Positions 40,661-52,183 of a DNA stretch of 64,000 bases are shown here, in pieces. Numbering within the stretch: the stretch's first letter is position 1; every line of letters begins with the position of its first letter. The translations under genes and the position numbers were made by a program. Under the pieces are notes generated by a model. That model ran no database searches. It was not told the DNA's origin and saw nothing but the letters and a program-made list of their open reading frames with translations. This stretch comes from Gliomastix tumulicola (taxonomy: Eukaryota > Ascomycota > Sordariomycetes > Hypocreales > Bionectriaceae). The stretch lies in NCBI GenBank assembly GCA_001599755.1, contig BCHX01000002.1, forward strand, positions 310,001 to 374,000. Reading direction: 5' to 3'.

Positions 40661-41696
40661 GGCGGTAGCTGCAGAGAGAACGATCGAGTGTATAGAGGAG
40701 CGAGCAGACAGCGCAGCCAGAGGGACAGGAAGCTCGTATATTCGCGACCGTGCAGAGGCGACGCCGGTGTCTCGGGTCGTGGTCCACTAGGCTGGGACGG
40801 GAGCTGTCGAGGTGGTGTGGTCGGCGCGCGAATCGACTCGAGGGAAGGAGGGGCTATATCTATTCTCGCACAAGGGTTCCAGGCATGATAGATGCTGGCA
40901 GAAAGATGCAAAGGCAGAAGTACGACCGGAATGCGCAGGGCACGCGACCTGCATCGTCTTGTTTATATGCCGCCGGAGGAATACGATCTGGAAGCTTGAA
41001 AGGTGGAAACCCCGTCGTCGACGACACAGGTTGAGGGAGATGGTCACCGGTTACCTCATTGAGTCAGATAAGATAAGCCTTAGGTGAGATGGACCCCGCT
41101 GAGATCGCTGGATAGGGCGGGAGGACCCATTATCCGGGCTGTGCTGGGGGCTATGGAGACATAAATGGTTGCCACTGAATCGCCAGCAGAGGGTCTGGAT
41201 TATTATGGCTGCCTCTGTAATCGTCCAGAATGGCACACTGAAAGGATGCCGGACTGCATGTGATACTGGACAGAACACTGACTTTAGCGTCCATCGAAAA
41301 ATGGCATATCTATCTGATTTAATGACGGACATGGATAAAAAGGAAAGACTCATCAACAAGAGCCCGGGAAGGAGGCGTTGAAGGGGAGATAAATGACTTC
41401 CGTTGCGACATGTATGGTGGGGCAGTTATCGATAAGACTCTAATGGTGGATAAGCTTGGGCATTGCTTGCTTAATCGCAACCAAACCAGCCCAGCTTCCC
41501 TTCACAGTCTCAGCTCCATCACCACCGTCACTGTCACCCACGCACCTCGACACTACGATCCCCAGGACAGATAAACACCCTTGGCAGCGCGAATTCTATA
41601 ACTGTGCGCGTCTTCACACCAACGAACCACCATCAGCGCGCCAACAGGGCGCCAATCAGCCCTCTCCTCCATCAAGACAACAACCACACCGCCACC
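40661..41696. promoter_or_regulatory. Divergent promoter, 5-phosphatase / DCP1
   Basis: About 1.0 kb between divergent starts. No gene seen. The DCP1 start codon lies in a near-ideal context (gccaccATGa). Confidence 0.5.
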
Positions 41697-42374
41697 ATGA
41701 GCAAGCAGACGCCCCGGAAACCACGGCACACGCGCCACCCCTCGAACCGCATCCCCGCCGTCTCCGACTACGAGTCCGACCATCCAACGCCCGGCCTCGG
41801 CGACCCGGACGGCTACGCGCCGCCGCCGCCGCGCACCAACACCGACCTCAACCTCTCCGTGCTCCAGCGCTACCTCCCCTCGGTGCACAACATCCTCAGC
41901 GTGGCGGCCAACGCCGTCATCTACACGTTCAACGCGCCCAAGGAGCAGTGGGACAAGTCGGGCGTCGAGGGCACCATGTTCGTGTGCCTGCAGAGCCCGT
42001 ACCCGGACGACCCGCAGCGACGGGCGCGCGCGTGCGTCTTCGTGCTCAGCCGGCGCGGGCTCGAGAACGTGACGGTCGAGCTGAGCATGGTGAGCCACGT
42101 CGAGGTCATGGGCGAGCTGGTCATCCTGCAGGTCGAGGGCACGGGCGCGCCGGAGGAGGACAAGGTGGTGGGCATCTGGGTGCACAACGAGAAGGCCGAC
42201 ACGCGGGAGAGCAACGCGGCGATGATCACGGAGGCGTGGAAGGTGGCGAGACTCGCGGGTAGGGCTGATGAGGGCGAGGCGGAGGCTGGTCCGGCCATGC
42301 AGGCGATTGGGAGTGGGCGGTTGACCGTGGATGATTTGTTTAGGAGCCAACAGGGGACAAACGCAGCACACTGA
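41697..42374 (+). CDS. dcp1: mRNA-decapping enzyme subunit 1
   Basis: Activator subunit of the Dcp1-Dcp2 decapping complex in cytoplasmic P-bodies. Single exon, 225 residues, starting at the ATG at 41697 in the context gccaccATGa (MSKQTPRKPRHTRHPSNRIP); an upstream in-frame extension lacks this context. After a basic, disordered N-terminus comes the EVH1/PH-like Dcp1 domain at about 55-185. It contains LNLSVLQRYLPSVHNILSVA, NAVIYTFNAPKEQWDKSGVE, GTMFVCLQS (the conserved W-x-K-x3-E-G pattern) and VFVLSRRGLENVTVEL. The ending IGSGRLTVDDLFRSQQ fits the short C-terminal motif of fungal Dcp1. Confident. Confidence 0.93.
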   Translation: MSKQTPRKPRHTRHPSNRIPAVSDYESDHPTPGLGDPDGYAPPPPRTNTDLNLSVLQRYLPSVHNILSVAANAVIYTFNAPKEQWDKSGVEGTMFVCLQSPYPDDPQRRARACVFVLSRRGLENVTVELSMVSHVEVMGELVILQVEGTGAPEEDKVVGIWVHNEKADTRESNAAMITEAWKVARLAGRADEGEAEAGPAMQAIGSGRLTVDDLFRSQQGTNAAH

Positions 42375-42974
42375 GGACGCGCGAGAAGGATCAGAGAATC
42401 AAGACGATATCTATCAGGAACGGACGCCAGCCACATGATGATGGCCATGCTTCCACCGAGGGCACTCGGGGCATTGACCAACAACCTCTTTACCAGAGGC
42501 GGTTTACCAGAGGCGGTTTACCAGAGGCGATTTACCAACACCCACACGATGTATCTATCAAGCTTTCAGCGGTATTATTTTGCACCCACGAGCTACATAT
42601 CACGTGCCCTACGAGACACATTCAGACCTTTGCAGAGAGCAAAGCGCCAATGCGCAGATCGGAAACAAGTCGGGCTGTGAACCACCACACGACATCACGA
42701 ACAGTCACGGCGAAGACGTCCATTATCATCAACAGCATCGCATTTGGTATCTAGAAATGGACAACTACATCATCTCCTCCTCTATATCTTGACAAGCATC
42801 AGCGCCCGCAAGTGACAGAAAGAAAAGCCCCCCGCCATGATTATTCAAAAGGTGTTTAGGTAAGGGTTTTGTTGTATATGCAGGACAAGTATATCGTCTT
42901 TGTGGAATGTTGTTTAATCAGCAAACAGCAGCAAAGGACATCAGCCCCTCTCAACCAGCAGAGGGTAGCGACAT
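42375..42974. other. Convergent 3' region with tandem repeat
   Basis: 600 bases between the convergent stops of dcp1 and the ammonium transporter. Holds both 3' untranslated regions and the three-copy 14-base repeat at 42490-42537. Confidence 0.5.
42490..42537. repeat. Three-copy 14-base tandem repeat
   Basis: TTACCAGAGGCGGT at 42490-42503 and 42504-42517, then TTACCAGAGGCGAT at 42518-42531 and a partial TTACCA. It lies about 115 bases after the dcp1 stop, so probably within its 3' untranslated region. Confidence 0.85.
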
Positions 42975-44721
42975 TTAGACAGCCTCAGCAGCCTTGTCGT
43001 GGGAGCTGGTGCTGTTGGCCGTGCCAACGCCATTGGTGAAGCTGACATTGTCCGAGACGTGACGGGTGACCTCGACGTAGTCGTAGGCGAACTCGCCGAG
43101 CTGGCAGTCGTCCATGCCGAGCTCCTCCTCCTCGGGGGAGGCGCGCAGGGACAGGCCCGGGACGAGGTTGAGGAGGAATAGGATGATGCAGGTGAGGACG
43201 AAGGTCCAGGAGAAGGCGGCGACGGTGCCGGCGAACTGGTAGCCCATCTGCATCCAGTGGTGCTCGATCCAGCCCAGAGGAGGCCACTCAGCGCCATCAA
43301 GCTTGGCGATCCAGGAGCTGGGAGGCTGTTAGAGAGGAAGGGACTTCGATATGAGGGGACGGAAGAGGGGGGACTTACGCAGCGAAGACACCGGTCATGA
43401 TGTTACCGATGATACCACCGACACCGTGGACGGCAAAGATATCGAGCGACTCGTCGACGCCGATGAGGAACTTGAGCTTGGTGGCGAAGTTGCAGACGAT
43501 GCCGCCGACAATACCCATGATCAGAGCACCCCAGGGAGTGACGAAACCAGCACCAGGGGTGATGACAACGAGACCAGAGATGGCACCAGAGCAGAAGCCG
43601 ATGGTGGACCACTTCTTCTCCAGACGGTAGTCAAGGAGAACCCAGGTGAGACCAGCCATGGAGGCAGCCAGGTTGGTGTTGTAGCACGAGACAATGGCGC
43701 GGATGTTCATGCCGAGCGCAGAGCCACCGTTGAAGCCGAACCAGCCGACCCAGAGGAAGACGGTGCCGATGACGACGTTGGTGACGTTGTGCGGGCGCCA
43801 GGGCATACCGGCCGCCTTGGTGTAGCCGGTGCGCTTGCCGAGCATGACGGAGTAGGCCAGGGCGCAGGTGCCCGAGGCGATGTGCACGGGGCCGCCGCCG
43901 GCGTAGTCGAGCGAGCCGAGGGTGAAGAGCCAGCCGTTGCCGTTCCACGTCCAGTAGGCGATGGGGTCGTAGACGATGGTCGTCCAGATGAAGATGAAGA
44001 CGAGGGCGGGGAGGATACGACCGCGGTCAGCGACGGCGCCGATGGCGATGGCAGGGCTGGAGAGGGAGGAGTGTCAGTTGGTTGGTTCTCTCTCAAGTCA
44101 CCAAGAAAAACGTGCCCAGGGGGTACTCACGTGATGGAGGCAAACATGCCCTGGTACAGGCAGAACAGGATGTCCGGGAGCACGGACGAGCCGTTGGGCT
44201 GGGCCATAGTCTTCTGGAGACCAATCATGGTCAGGTCGCCGAGGAAGGAGTTGCCGGTGCGCGAGAAGGTGAGCGAGTAGCCCCAGAAGAACCACTGGAA
44301 GCCGACGACGGCGACGCTGAGCATGGAGAGCAGCAGCAGCTCGAGGGCCGACTTGCGGCGGGCGAGGCCGGAGTAGAAGAGGCCGACGCCGGGAATCATG
44401 AGCAGGACGAGGACGGCGCAGACGAGGAGGAAGGTCATGTGGCCGGTCTGTGTAGCGCGAGGCTGTCAGCTCTTGTGTTCCCAGACCACTCACTGTCCGC
44501 GATTCTGGCAGTGACTGCGCGTGGAACCACGCGTCCAATGCGAGCTGTACACTCCAGCTGTCCCGTCTAGCCTTCATTGCGGAAGAGGGCAGACAAGGCC
44601 AGCGGGGCAATGCAGTCACTCAGGCAGGCAAACTCACGTCGTAGAAGATGTTGAGGTCCTCAACCCCGGTATCCCAACCGAAGTTGGCCGAATCGGTCGT
44701 GCCATTGTACTCGACAGACAT
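42975..44721 (-). CDS. Ammonium transporter (Amt/MEP family)
   Basis: Plasma-membrane ammonium permease. Exons 44721-44638, 44447-44131, 44056-43379 and 43317-42975 give 473 residues. Conserved positions are visible: GWDTGVEDLNIFYDVTGHMT at the N-terminus, GVGLFYSGLARRKSAL, GSLDYAGGGPVHIASG (the Asp plus the first of the twin histidines) and FAVHGVGGIIGNIMTG (the second histidine). Eleven hydrophobic segments fit the family. The cytosolic tail contains the acidic EEEELGMDDCQLGEFAYDYVE end usual in fungal MEP proteins. All introns are GT-AG. The upstream gene-free 4.4 kb carries GATA-factor sites, fitting nitrogen-repression control by an AreA/NIT2-type factor. Cannot distinguish MEP paralogue classes by eye. 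Confidence 0.95.
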
Positions 44722-45356
44722 GGCGGCAGCTATGCGCTATCCTGCGCTGGACTGAGATGCTTCTCTGAGCAATTGGAACTCTACACTCAATCAAGAGGGG
44801 AGGGCCGGAAGCAAGAAGGGTGATTGTGCCGAGGTGGAAGGACACAAGCACTGCAAGAAAGGAATGAGGAGAAGGAGAATGATGGCCAGGGAGGAGGACG
44901 GGGGGGCCGGGCTTATTATAACGACAGACGAGCAAGGGAAGGGGACGGGGATCATCCGGGCGAGATAGAGAGACGACTCTCTATCAACCTGCGATGGATT
45001 TGTTAATAATAATTAATACAAGCACCAACCGCGAGCACACCCACCTCTGGGATCATAGCGCCGGAACCGATTCGAGCTTGCTCTTCTTAGCCTCCCTCCT
45101 CGAGCAGTCGAGAAGCGCGGAAAGGGTCGTCACTCTCTCTGCCTCGTGCTGCAGCAAGTTTCACATCCTGCTGCGACGCTTTGCCCACCACGCCCCCCAG
45201 TTCCAGTTCCTGAGGGAGGGGGGGAGGGTGTGCGCGATGCAGGAAACAAGAGCAGGGGTTTGGAGCCAGTAGACTAGCCTGGCACTAGCTCCGGCCTGTT
45301 CTGGGCGTGGGACGGCCACAGCACCCCTGACCACTGCAGTTTACGTAGTGTGGGGG

Positions 45357-45363
45357 AGATAAG
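45357..45363 (+). promoter_or_regulatory. GATA-factor site (AGATAAG)
   Basis: Perfect HGATAR match, 640 bases upstream of the ammonium transporter start. Another GATAAG core reads on the minus strand at 45608-45613. Fungal nitrogen regulators of the AreA/NIT2 type bind this sequence; binding here is inferred. Confidence 0.4.
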
Positions 45364-45528
45364 CTCGTTGCTTTCTGTCGAATGGCCTGATGAGAAGCAC
45401 CTCCATCCCAGAGGAACTGGTGGTGTGCTGCCGCGTGCCGTTCAGCTCCAGGGCACGGCGCTGGGATGCTGTGTGACCAACCCGACGACGCCCAGCGAGT
45501 AAGGAAGGGGGAACCAACGGCTGTCTCG

Positions 45529-45573
45529 GGTTCGAGGATGCGAGTAATTAAGCATACCTCGTGGCCTCGAACC
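45529..45573. repeat. 9-base perfect inverted repeat
   Basis: GGTTCGAGG at 45529-45537 pairs with CCTCGAACC at 45565-45573, separated by 27 bases. The GGTTCGA core recalls a tRNA T-loop, but no acceptor or anticodon stem is present. Role unknown. Confidence 0.55.
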
Positions 45574-46130
45574 TTGCCCTGGCCCGAAAAAAAAAACGTG
45601 CTTGTGTCTTATCGGTCGTCGTCGTGTATGCAGGCTGCACACTCGCATGCATGCTGGCGAATTTGAGTTCTTACCGCTTCGACGCCGTCCTGGCGGTACT
45701 ATCTATCGCGTGTGCTCGCTAGAAGGCCTGCAAGCCATCGAGCGACAAAATGGCTATCACTCTCATTCATTCATCGCCATGACTGATGGCGGCCCCCAGA
45801 TAGGAAGAGAACAGCTCATCGCTCCCTCTTGGCGACGCTTCTAGCTCGCAACCAACAAGATTAATGCATTGCTGAGCAAGCAAAGCAATGCAAGCACACT
45901 CTGCTTCACAATACGACGAGTCTATTCAGCAAAAGCCACCACTCTCCCGTTCAGGCGAGCAGAGAGAGATTGACGGGCAGGGCAGGGTGAAGCTGCATCG
46001 AGTGAGCAGGGGGGCCAGTCCCACTGCTGATAACGATTCAGCCTCCCACAGGCTGGTCGGATTTAGTGCCTCTAGACGCACGCCCCTGCTCTTTCATCCT
46101 CCCACGGCGCCTGCTTGTGTGTGTTTCTCG

Positions 46131-46143
46131 GATAGTGCTTATC
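46131..46143. promoter_or_regulatory. Paired GATA cores (GATAGTGCTTATC)
   Basis: Two GATA cores in opposite orientation within 13 bases, the paired arrangement favoured by fungal GATA activators. They lie 1.4 kb upstream of the ammonium transporter. Inferred only. Confidence 0.3.
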
Positions 46144-49100
46144 AGTCTCATTTTACCCAGCTTCCAACTGGCTCGATGTGATGCGATGGCTCCTCCCCAC
46201 TGGAGAGCTGCAGTAGCACTGTTGGCTTGAGTACCACTCGAACGACTGGCTCATCCTCTTGTCCCGACATCGTCATGATCTTCATCGACGAGCTGCTTTT
46301 GGGAAACCACCCCATGGCACTCTCTCGCTCTACGCTCTTGGTACTGAACGATGTTACGGCTCTAACCCATGGCTTGGGAGCCAAGCTACCACCAACTCTA
46401 TCTCTGTTCCCCCCCGACCGAAGCAAGGCCAAGAGCACGTCAGCGTCGCAGCGACCAACCATGAGAGCGCTCGTCCAACAAGGGGCCTGGGATCTGCTGG
46501 GGATGAGACATTATGCTTAAAAATTAAATCTCGAGTCGTGAGCTGTTCTCTGCCCATGCTCGTGGGTTCGTGCTCCTCGTCCAGCGTGTCCTCTTCCTGG
46601 CAGGATCTACAGGATATTCGACTCGTGATCTCATCAGCGTACATGCAGCCGACGAGGTGGTGAAGAAGAGGGTTGCAATGGCGGTTTGTATCGGCCGACT
46701 TCCCCCACGGCCGAGTCCTCAGATGCTCAGCCAATGCCCTCGCCTGACAGCACCCATGAGAAATGGCTTGCCAGAAGGATTCGTGGCTGATGGTCCTGTA
46801 ATTGCACATTGAAAACACAGTCGCACTCGCAGACGACCATTGTCCGCTTTCAGAGTGCCATCGCCTGAAAGTGTGCAATGCCTTACACCTGCAGTCTCCA
46901 GAACGCTTGGACCAGCCACAGTCACCTTCCCTCGGCGTTTTAAATCCATCAGTGCTCTCTCGCCCGGGGAAAAGGGGGCCACTGTTGGTTGGTTTTTTTA
47001 CCCCGATCGTCGCTGACCATTATTCCCAGCAGGCTTACGTCAAAGCATTGCTGATGTGAGTTCCCATCGTTGTTCATATCATGGGAACGGATATCTTATC
47101 AGCAGCCAAGAACTGGCTTTTTTCAGCCCGGGCACTATCGGGCGTCGACAAAAGCGAGCGAGCGAGACGAATGCCCATTCTCATTCCACGGCGCATCAGT
47201 CGGCTCCTCGCCAGGTGGGAGGCCTGGTTCGAAGACGCAGCGTGAGAAGGGCGCATCCGTGTCGCTGATTGGCTGGGCCGCTGACAGCTATCAAGTCCTT
47301 ATCTCTTGGCAGATAACCCTGTCCGCCTATGCCCGCCTGGGAAAGGTCGCTAGCCAGGCCATTTCCCGCGTTTCCAGTGGGGAGACAGCAGAGGGGGGTG
47401 TGTCTGGAAGGGACAGTGACGCTTGTGCGCGAATCAGCTAAACTTGACTCGTCCCTAGTGTGAGCTTACTCGAGTTGTTGGATCAGACCACGAGTGCGCT
47501 AGGACCGCAGGGAGGAAAGCTCCCAGCGGCTGTTATCAGTGACTCGATGCGACAAATAGAAACAGATGATTTGTGATCGAGGGAGGGAAAGCGCTGGGAA
47601 ATATGGCGGGCTGAGTTCTAGACGGGCTTTGATCCGACGGCTCTCGGCCTGCCATTCACGAGACAAAGCGAGCTTTGTGGTGTGTCTCCCTCGCCAACTG
47701 ATGCTCCGACGCAAGCTGTCACGGAAGTTCCTTATCTTGAGCACGCCAGCCTATAGCAAAGACCTCATTAATGGTCAACGACCTTGTCCTTGTCCCTCAG
47801 AGCGACCGTACGTGCGCACGGGGCAGCTAGAATATGCCCTAATGGCCCCGGTTTCCCACCCCCTTTCCTCGATCAACTATTGGGCTGGGGCTGCTCTTGT
47901 CTCTGGCAAAAACCAGGAAGTGAAGTGGACGTGGTCTGGAGAGGGGGAGGAGACCAGACGAGACCAGCGTTGCGGGTTTCACGATCTGACGCCCGCACAG
48001 CCCTGTGCATGATGCTACCCAGAGAGACAGCACGTTGCGTGCGGGCGTCGTGATGCGAGATTCCCGTTGTCAGATCTTCGGGCCCCGTAGCTTTCCTCCG
48101 ACCTCCATTCGAGTTCCTTCCCGCTCTTGGTGCTGCTGAGTTCACATTGAATGCCCTCCCATTTCGCTTTGTCAGTGCCCTCTTGATTCTCTTCCGACTT
48201 CTTCCATCCTGACCGCGACACGGGTCCCTCCTCGTCAGGTCGTTATCTCTGCGCCCCACTGACAGAAGCCCGCCAGAAGCGCCGTAAGATATGAGTATGG
48301 ATTTCAATTTCTCGTGCTTGTGGAGCATGCACAGCCTGGATATGTCTGTCTAGGCAGTGGAAGAGGGCGTGGGATAAGTCCGTAGCCGGAGCTCTGGTGC
48401 GCCGCGTGCGTGGGATCCCACCGGAGCGGATCGTTCCACGCTCATTGGCGAAGCTCCTCCAGCGAGAAAGGACAAGTGACAAACACACATCCAATTAATC
48501 CCCGACCCTCCTTATCGTTGACCGCCGCTCCAGCCTGAGGCCAAGATCGACGAGCCGTGCATACGCATGCCCAGCGTTGCATCGCAGACTTGACGATGAT
48601 CCTGAGAGAGGTGCTTTGTGAGCAGAGCAGAAGGCTGGGCAGTCTAGCGTTCAGGATCGTCGCTCTTGCCTTGATAGGGAATGGGGGGAGGACCGGTCAT
48701 GGTGTTGAGTCAACTCAATCTTGAACGTTATCTCTCGATGTCGAGGGTGTAATTGCGATGGTCACCCGGCGTGTGTCTGAGACATCGTTACTGTTTGAGA
48801 CAGACTGTCATTCGTCCACCGGCAGATCATGAGGCCCACGCCATGTTCGGATCCGCGGAGGACTGTCCATCAATCCATCCTTCGGGAAGTTTTAAGGTTG
48901 CTGCAGGGTGCTCTGGCCGCCCTCGATCCTGCCCAAGACCGGCGTGCTTTGGCGAGGCCTGGCGTGGGGGGTATATGGGAGTTTGGCGATCATACGTGGC
49001 ACATGAGCCCGGTCGAGTCGAAGCCACGACCGTCGTGGTCGGTCGAGCCGCGTTGTAACCCCGACGGTGAAGCAGCTCCTCAAGCTACCGATATGTCGTC

Positions 49101-49146
49101 ACCGGTGATCCAGCGTCCTCTTCCACAGAGTCCTTCGTCCATCCCT

Positions 49147-49746
49147 TCACTGCACCTCCGCCCTCCACTCCTCCTCCAGCCGCGCCAGACACTTGACCAC
49201 CATCCCCGGCACGTCCTCCTCCAGCACCCTCCTCTGCTCCCCCGAGATCGGGCCCAGCACATACCTGCTCACCGTCTCGGGGTCCCTCTCCTCCGGCCTC
49301 CCGATCCCCAGCGCGATCCGTGCGAGCGGCGACTGCGGGAACTTGTCCTGCTTCACGTGCGACTGGACGCTGCGCATCCCGTTATGCCCCTTATGGCTGC
49401 GCTCCCACGCCGTGAGCCGGACAACGCCAAAGTCACGCTCCAGCTCGTCGTGCAGCACGACGAGGCTCAGCGAGGACGCGTCGCCGTCCACGTCGCGGAG
49501 GGCCTCCTGCCACGCGCGGGCGACGAAGGGGCCCGAGACGTTCATAAGCGTGGGCGACTGCACGAGGGTGTACTTGGGCCCGCGGGAGACGAGGGCCGTG
49601 TATTTTCCGATGCGGGTCTCGGCGAAGTCTGGATGGCGGAGGGCCGGGGCGAGGCCGTTGAGGGCGAAGTGGCCTGCTGAGTGCAGGCTGGCGTACTTGG
49701 GGAGGGGGTTGCCCAGGCTCACGATGAGGAAGCGGGGGTTGAACAT
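49147..49746 (-). CDS. pth1: Peptidyl-tRNA hydrolase (Pth1 type)
   Basis: Releases peptides from prematurely dropped peptidyl-tRNA; the bacterial-type Pth1 enzyme is usually mitochondrial in fungi. Single exon, 199 residues from the ATG at 49746, where the family motif begins at once: FLIVSLGNPLPKYASLHSAG. This holds the conserved Asn in LGNP and the catalytic His in LHSAGH at about residue 22. VVLHDELERDFGVVRL has the conserved Asp, and SHKGHNGMRSVQSH is the substrate-binding stretch. GIGRPEERDPETVSRYVLGP completes the domain. An upstream in-frame extension to 49791 lacks presequence character. Divergent from rvs161 across a promoter with two CACGTGAC sites. Confidence 0.93.
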   Translation of the reverse strand: MFNPRFLIVSLGNPLPKYASLHSAGHFALNGLAPALRHPDFAETRIGKYTALVSRGPKYTLVQSPTLMNVSGPFVARAWQEALRDVDGDASSLSLVVLHDELERDFGVVRLTAWERSHKGHNGMRSVQSHVKQDKFPQSPLARIALGIGRPEERDPETVSRYVLGPISGEQRRVLEEDVPGMVVKCLARLEEEWRAEVQ

Positions 49747-50349
49747 GATTGTAGCCGCCTGTGAGCCAGACCCAATGAAGAAAGATGGCAATCTTCTGCT
49801 GAACGAGAAGGTGCTGAGACTTGGAATGAGTGGTGAGGACTCGACTCAAATTCTTCAGCCCCTGGGTCCTTCGCGGGCGGACACGCGAAAGCACGTGACG
49901 CCGGATAGGGACTCCATCAAGTGTATGTCCCCAGCTGTCCAGACCACCACCATACTGTAGCGATCATAAGGCCGTAAAAGACATATGGCCAAATACTTTG
50001 CAGGTTCAATTAGGCTGCGTAGGATCTCCTTCCACCTCTCCAAATGGCTTGGAATGCTGGTGCTCAGCCTCACACCCAAAAGACCACCCATCTCACGTGA
50101 CGTCCCAATCCGGCAACGCCTGCGCCTCAAGCACTGACGTCGTTGCCCGCGAATTGGGGCTGATGCCAAAAGTGGCTGCGCGTCCTTGGCGCCAGCCCAA
50201 GACGCCTCTTCGTCGTCAGACCTTCCCTCTAGCATCCTCACCGACGAACGAGCCTCCCTCTCTGCCCTTTCCTACGAGCCAGCGACATCCCGCGAACCGA
50301 CATAGACACACGCACACGAAATTTTCTTCACCGGATACAATAGATCAAG
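49747..50349. promoter_or_regulatory. Divergent promoter, pth1 / rvs161
   Basis: About 600 bases between divergent starts. CACGTGAC occurs at 49892-49899 (followed by GC) and 50094-50101 (followed by GT), both on the plus strand. No gene seen. Confidence 0.5.
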
Positions 50350-51375
50350 ATGTCTTGGGCGGGTAAGAAAAGACGGACACCCCGCAAGATCCGTCCCCGA
50401 GGGGCAGGGAGAACATACGATGCGGTAGAGGGACAGAGACGGCTGACATGACGGCGTGCTGCAGGGTTCAAGAAGAATGTGAACCGCGCGACGACGCAGG
50501 TGATGATGAAGACGGGTAGGGACCTCCCCCATTGATCGCGACGAGAACACCCGATATCAGCAGAAGGAACTAAACGAGATACACAGGGCACGTGGAGAAG
50601 ACCAACGATCGAGACTACGAGGTGGAAGAGCGACGGTTCAAGACGATGGAGACGGCCGCTCTGCGTTTACAAAAAGAATCCAAGGGCTACCTAGACTCAT
50701 TACGAGGTAACTCCCTACGCCCCCAACATATCCCACCACGACCGACCCAACTGTGTCTGACAAAACCCCCCAGCCATGACGGCCTCCCAGATGCGCATCG
50801 CCGAGACGATAGACGCCTTCTACGGCGACTCCGGCGCCAAAGACGGCGTCTCCCGCTCCTACAAGCAAGCCGTCGAGGACCTCGACGCCGAGACCATCAA
50901 AGCCCTCGACGGGCCCTACCGAACCACCGTCATCGAACCCATCGGCCGCTTCTGCGCCTACTTCCCGGACGTCAACGAGGCCATCAAGAAGCGCGCGCAC
51001 AAGCTCCTCGACTACGACGCGCTGCGCGCCCGCGTCAAGCGCCTCGTCGAGAAGCCCGACAAGGACGCCTCCAAGCTCCCGCGGACAGAGCGCGAGCTCG
51101 ACATGGCCAAGGCGGCCTACGAGCAGCTCAACGAGCAGCTGAGCACGGAGCTGCCGCAGCTCATCGACCTGCGCGTGCCGTACCTCGACCCGAGCTTCGA
51201 GGCCCTCGTCAAGATCCAGCTGCGGTTCTGCGCCGAGGCGTACTCGCGTATGGCGCAGGTGCAGCAGTATCTCGACGCCGACACGAGGGATCAGTATGCC
51301 GAGGGCCATCTGGACGCGAGGGTCGAGCAGGTCCTGCAGGAGATCCGCGAGCTGAGTATCAGCGGGACTGTATAA
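50350..51375 (+). CDS. rvs161: BAR-domain protein Rvs161/Hob3
   Basis: Membrane-curving amphiphysin-family protein that acts with Rvs167 in endocytosis and actin organisation. Exons 50350-50362, 50465-50515, 50587-50706 and 50774-51375 give 261 residues, the family's usual length. The N-terminus MSWAGFKKNVNRATTQVMMK, the amphipathic helix plus first BAR helix, is characteristic, and the first exon carries only four codons and one base. Later family stretches are EERRFKTMETAALRLQKESK, YLDSLRAMTASQMRIAETID and AFYGDSG. The C-terminal helix includes LDPSFEALVKIQLRFCAEAY. As in Rvs161, there is no SH3 domain. Introns are GT-AG, 67-102 bases. High confidence. Confidence 0.96.
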
Positions 51376-52183
51376 AGGGGAAAGAGAAATTGGAAACGAA
51401 AACAAAACAAAAAAAACGATGCAATGTTTGTTTGGGAGCTCTGCGGAGGTGTTTTTTTTTTCTATTTGTTCGAACATCAATACGTTTTTGTCACTCTGCA
51501 CGGAATCTTCACGACGCCAAGAAAGACCCTGTTGCTCATCACCGTTTGGTACACATAGATAACAGGTGCTGTTTCTACATCCCGTTCCTCGCTCCGGCTA
51601 GGACTCCTACAATTAACCAACCTCTTTTCGTCTGTAGTCTTTTGGACTGCAATAGACAGAGAATTATGATCGACTTATGGCATATCACTTGATCTTATGC
51701 TTCGTGTGCTTTAATTGTATATTCATTGATCATCACAGGAAGGCTAGAAGTCGTGACTTGATCCCTCCGAACGCCGTCTATCATCACCCTCGCCAGCAGT
51801 CTTGGCCGACCCGGATCAGCTCCCCCGGGCATGAGAACGCGTTCTCGTGCCCAATCGTGTCTCAATTTCCTCGTATACACAGCTGAAAGAAACACAACCT
51901 GATTCAAGGATAGAAAGAAAGTTATTGAAGCAGGAAAGCGGGAGGGGCAGCAGGCATGTTGAAACCACGGCCCCTCGCCTACATGAATTGCAAGACCGGC
52001 TCGATGGAGAAAGGAAAAAAAAAACCGAGGAAAATCAAAACAGTCTATGCCCTTGTTACCGTTGCCCAATTTGCAGTCAAATCGAAATGAATCGACGGAA
52101 GTACATGCAGCCCAGTCATTGCCGCCCAGAGGCGGTGAGTCAGTGCCTAGTCGGCAGAAATCGCAGTGATACAGAGATTCCTA
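51376..52183. other. Convergent 3' region
   Basis: About 800 bases between the convergent stops of rvs161 and the GRR1-like gene. Contains T-rich and A-rich tracts and nothing coding. Confidence 0.5.

Larger units (their letters stand above)
44722..49146. other. Gene-free 4.4 kb upstream of the ammonium transporter
   Basis: No coding region could be supported on either strand: frames are short, mutually overlapping and without motifs. Both flanking genes are transcribed leftwards, so this is the transporter's upstream region plus the 3' region of pth1. It contains GATA-factor sites and a perfect 9-base inverted repeat. A small unannotated or noncoding transcript cannot be excluded. Confidence 0.5.

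Noticed and set aside
43351..44280. 309-residue plus-strand frame opposite the ammonium transporter
   Set aside because: Asp/Gly/Glu-rich reverse-complement artefact spanning introns of the real gene.
45520..45580. tRNA gene suggested by GGTTCGA
   Set aside because: Only a hairpin; no acceptor, D or anticodon stem can be formed.
46354..46878. 174-residue minus-strand frame in the 4.4 kb gap
   Set aside because: No domain, inconsistent composition, overlapped by equally long frames on both strands.
50638..51501. 287-residue minus-strand frame opposite rvs161
   Set aside because: Leu/Val/Gly-rich shadow; the plus strand encodes the BAR protein with correct splice sites.
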